From: Arsenophonus sp052171895
GTDB taxonomy: Bacteria > Pseudomonadota > Gammaproteobacteria > Enterobacterales > Enterobacteriaceae
NCBI GenBank assembly: GCA_052171895.1
Contig: JBQMRN010000003.1
Coordinates: 1 to 64,000, forward strand
Direction: 5' to 3'
Length of the DNA stretch: 64,000 nt
Shown: positions 62,638 to 64,000 of the stretch, piece by piece
Layout: every line of letters starts with the position of its first letter
How positions within the stretch are numbered: position 1 is the stretch's first letter
The notes under the pieces: generated by a model
The model's input: only the letters and a program-made list of their open reading frames with translations
Databases searched by the model: none
What the model was told of the DNA's origin: nothing
Position numbers and translations under genes: made by a program

Positions 62638-64000
62638 ATGAAGCCTAGATACTCAGTAAAGTATAGAAGACGGTACGAAGAAAAAGTTAGCTATGTTAGC
62701 TGGCGTTTCTTGCTATTGTGCGCAGGTATAGGATTGGCATTAATTGGTCTAATTATTCGTGTTACTTATCTGCAAGTTATTAACCCAAAAGATCTTCTTA
62801 GAGAAGGTGATATGCGTTCGCTTCGCGTTCAAAAAGTGATAGCTTCACGCGGTATGATAAGTGATCGTGAGGGACGTCAGCTAGCAGTAAGTGTTCCTGT
62901 TTATGCTATTTTGGCTGATCCAAAAATAATTTATGAAAATGGTGGATTAACTAATGATAAACGTTGGCAAGCATTAGCAGATGAATTAAGAGTACCTCTC
63001 GATCAAGTGAACCATAAAATTAGTCTTAATCCTAATAATCGATTTGTTTATTTAGCTCGCCAAGTAAATCCATCTGTTGGTGAATATATTAGCAAATTAA
63101 AAATAGCTGGTATTTATTTACGTAAAGAGTCGCGTCGTTATTATCCATCTGGTCCAGTAACCGCTCATTTAATTGGGCTGACAGATATTGATGGGCAGGG
63201 AATTGAAGGAATTGAAAAAAGCTTTAATTATCTGTTAACTGGGGTACCAGGAAAAAGGATAGTGCGTAAAAATCGTTATGGACGGGTTATTGAAGATGTT
63301 TCCTACATTGATAGTCAAGTTGCCCATGACTTGGTATTAAGTATCGACGAACGAATACAGTCATTGGTTTATCGTGAATTAACACGAAGTGTAATGGAAA
63401 ATAAAGCTGAATCGGGTACTGCTATTTTAGTCGATGTTCACACGGGTGAAGTATTAGCGATGGCTAATAGCCCATCCTATAACCCGAACAATCTTGCTGG
63501 TACCCCAACTCAAGTTATGCGAAATCGTGCGATCACCGATGCATTTGAACCTGGTTCAACAGTTAAACCGATGGTTATTATCAGTGCATTGAATAATGGA
63601 ATTGTTAAAGCCAATAGTGTGTTAAATACTCAAGCCTATATGATTAGTGGTCATGAAATTAAAGATGTAGCAAGGTATAATGAGTTATCCATTACCGGTA
63701 TTTTAGAAAAATCAAGTAATGTTGGTGTTTCAAAGTTAGCGTTAGCAATGCCTGCTAATGAACTTCTAGATGTTTATGCTCGTTTTGGTTTGGGTAAACC
63801 AACAAATTTAGGATTAATTGGAGAAAGTAGTGGCATCTTTCCTAATAAAAAAATGCGATGGTCTAAATTTGAAAGGGCCACCTTCTCTTTTGGTTATGGG
63901 CTAATGGTAACACCATTACAGTTAGCGCGAGTTTATGCAACAATTGGTAGTTTTGGTATTTATCGTCCACTATCAATCACAAAAGTTGATCCGCCGGTAT
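62638..64000 (+). CDS. ftsI: Peptidoglycan transpeptidase FtsI (PBP3), partial
   Basis: FtsI cross-links septal peptidoglycan. The gene runs off the right edge of the window; 454 codons are visible. It has a membrane anchor (WRFLLLCAGIGLALIGLIIRV, about 23-43), a pedestal domain with RGMISDREGRQLA, and the transpeptidase domain with the catalytic Ser307 in EPGSTVKP, the same position as in E. coli. The SSN motif follows in EKSSNVGVSK. The KTG motif lies beyond the window. It starts 22 bases after ftsL. The frame stays open to the end. Confidence 0.95.
   Translation, partial: MKPRYSVKYRRRYEEKVSYVSWRFLLLCAGIGLALIGLIIRVTYLQVINPKDLLREGDMRSLRVQKVIASRGMISDREGRQLAVSVPVYAILADPKIIYENGGLTNDKRWQALADELRVPLDQVNHKISLNPNNRFVYLARQVNPSVGEYISKLKIAGIYLRKESRRYYPSGPVTAHLIGLTDIDGQGIEGIEKSFNYLLTGVPGKRIVRKNRYGRVIEDVSYIDSQVAHDLVLSIDERIQSLVYRELTRSVMENKAESGTAILVDVHTGEVLAMANSPSYNPNNLAGTPTQVMRNRAITDAFEPGSTVKPMVIISALNNGIVKANSVLNTQAYMISGHEIKDVARYNELSITGILEKSSNVGVSKLALAMPANELLDVYARFGLGKPTNLGLIGESSGIFPNKKMRWSKFERATFSFGYGLMVTPLQLARVYATIGSFGIYRPLSITKVDPPV

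Overview
The window looks like the chromosome of an insect-associated gammaproteobacterium of the Enterobacterales that is in the middle of genome reduction. The intact proteins align throughout with enterobacterial homologues, and the base composition is AT-rich. The gene order and the 16S rRNA gene fit an Arsenophonus-like member of the Morganellaceae best. The genus is an inference from recall, not from a search.

The layout is a set of short islands of well-preserved essential genes in a sea of decayed insertion sequences and pseudogenes. From left to right: 1-9.6 kb is IS debris plus a broken typA. At 9.6-18.4 kb an intact PAP2 phosphatase gene precedes a large inverted repeat, each arm of which carries a broken TonB-dependent receptor and an IS256 remnant. 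At 18.4-28.3 kb lie waaA and the yacG-zapD-coaE cluster (zapD broken), between IS1595, IS481 and IS91-type remnants. At 28.3-40.3 kb the order bamD / rluD-pgeF-clpB-rrn-pssA matches the E. coli rrnG neighbourhood, but pgeF is dead. Within that rRNA operon only the 16S gene is intact: the spacer tRNAs, 23S and 5S are in ruins. At 42-51 kb are rcsC (dead), gyrA, ubiG, nrdA-nrdB-yfaE and a methyltransferase stub. At 53-57 kb mnmC (dead) and fabB are divergent, and fabB keeps a textbook FadR/FabR control region. At 60-64 kb are a cra stub, a dead mraZ, then rsmH-ftsL-ftsI, the start of the division and cell-wall cluster.

The retained genes cover envelope building (waaA, pssA, fabB, bamD, ftsI, ftsL, PAP2 phosphatase), deoxynucleotide supply (nrdAB, yfaE), DNA topology (gyrA, yacG), cofactors (coaE, ubiG), ribosome function (16S, rluD, rsmH) and protein quality control (clpB). 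The lost genes are mostly regulatory or conditional: typA, rcsC, cra, mraZ, zapD, mnmC, pgeF and the iron-uptake receptor. This is the pattern expected of a host-restricted symbiont.

Four IS families are recognised from degraded translations: IS256-like (about ten pieces), IS1595-like (five), IS481-like (five) and IS91-like (two long copies plus a fragment). None has an open transposase gene. I saw no CRISPR array, no intact prophage and no convincing new defence or mobile system. The most notable items are the half-dead rRNA operon, the receptor inverted repeat around a serine-recombinase remnant, the shortened GyrA tail, and the chimeric or palindromic IS remnants.
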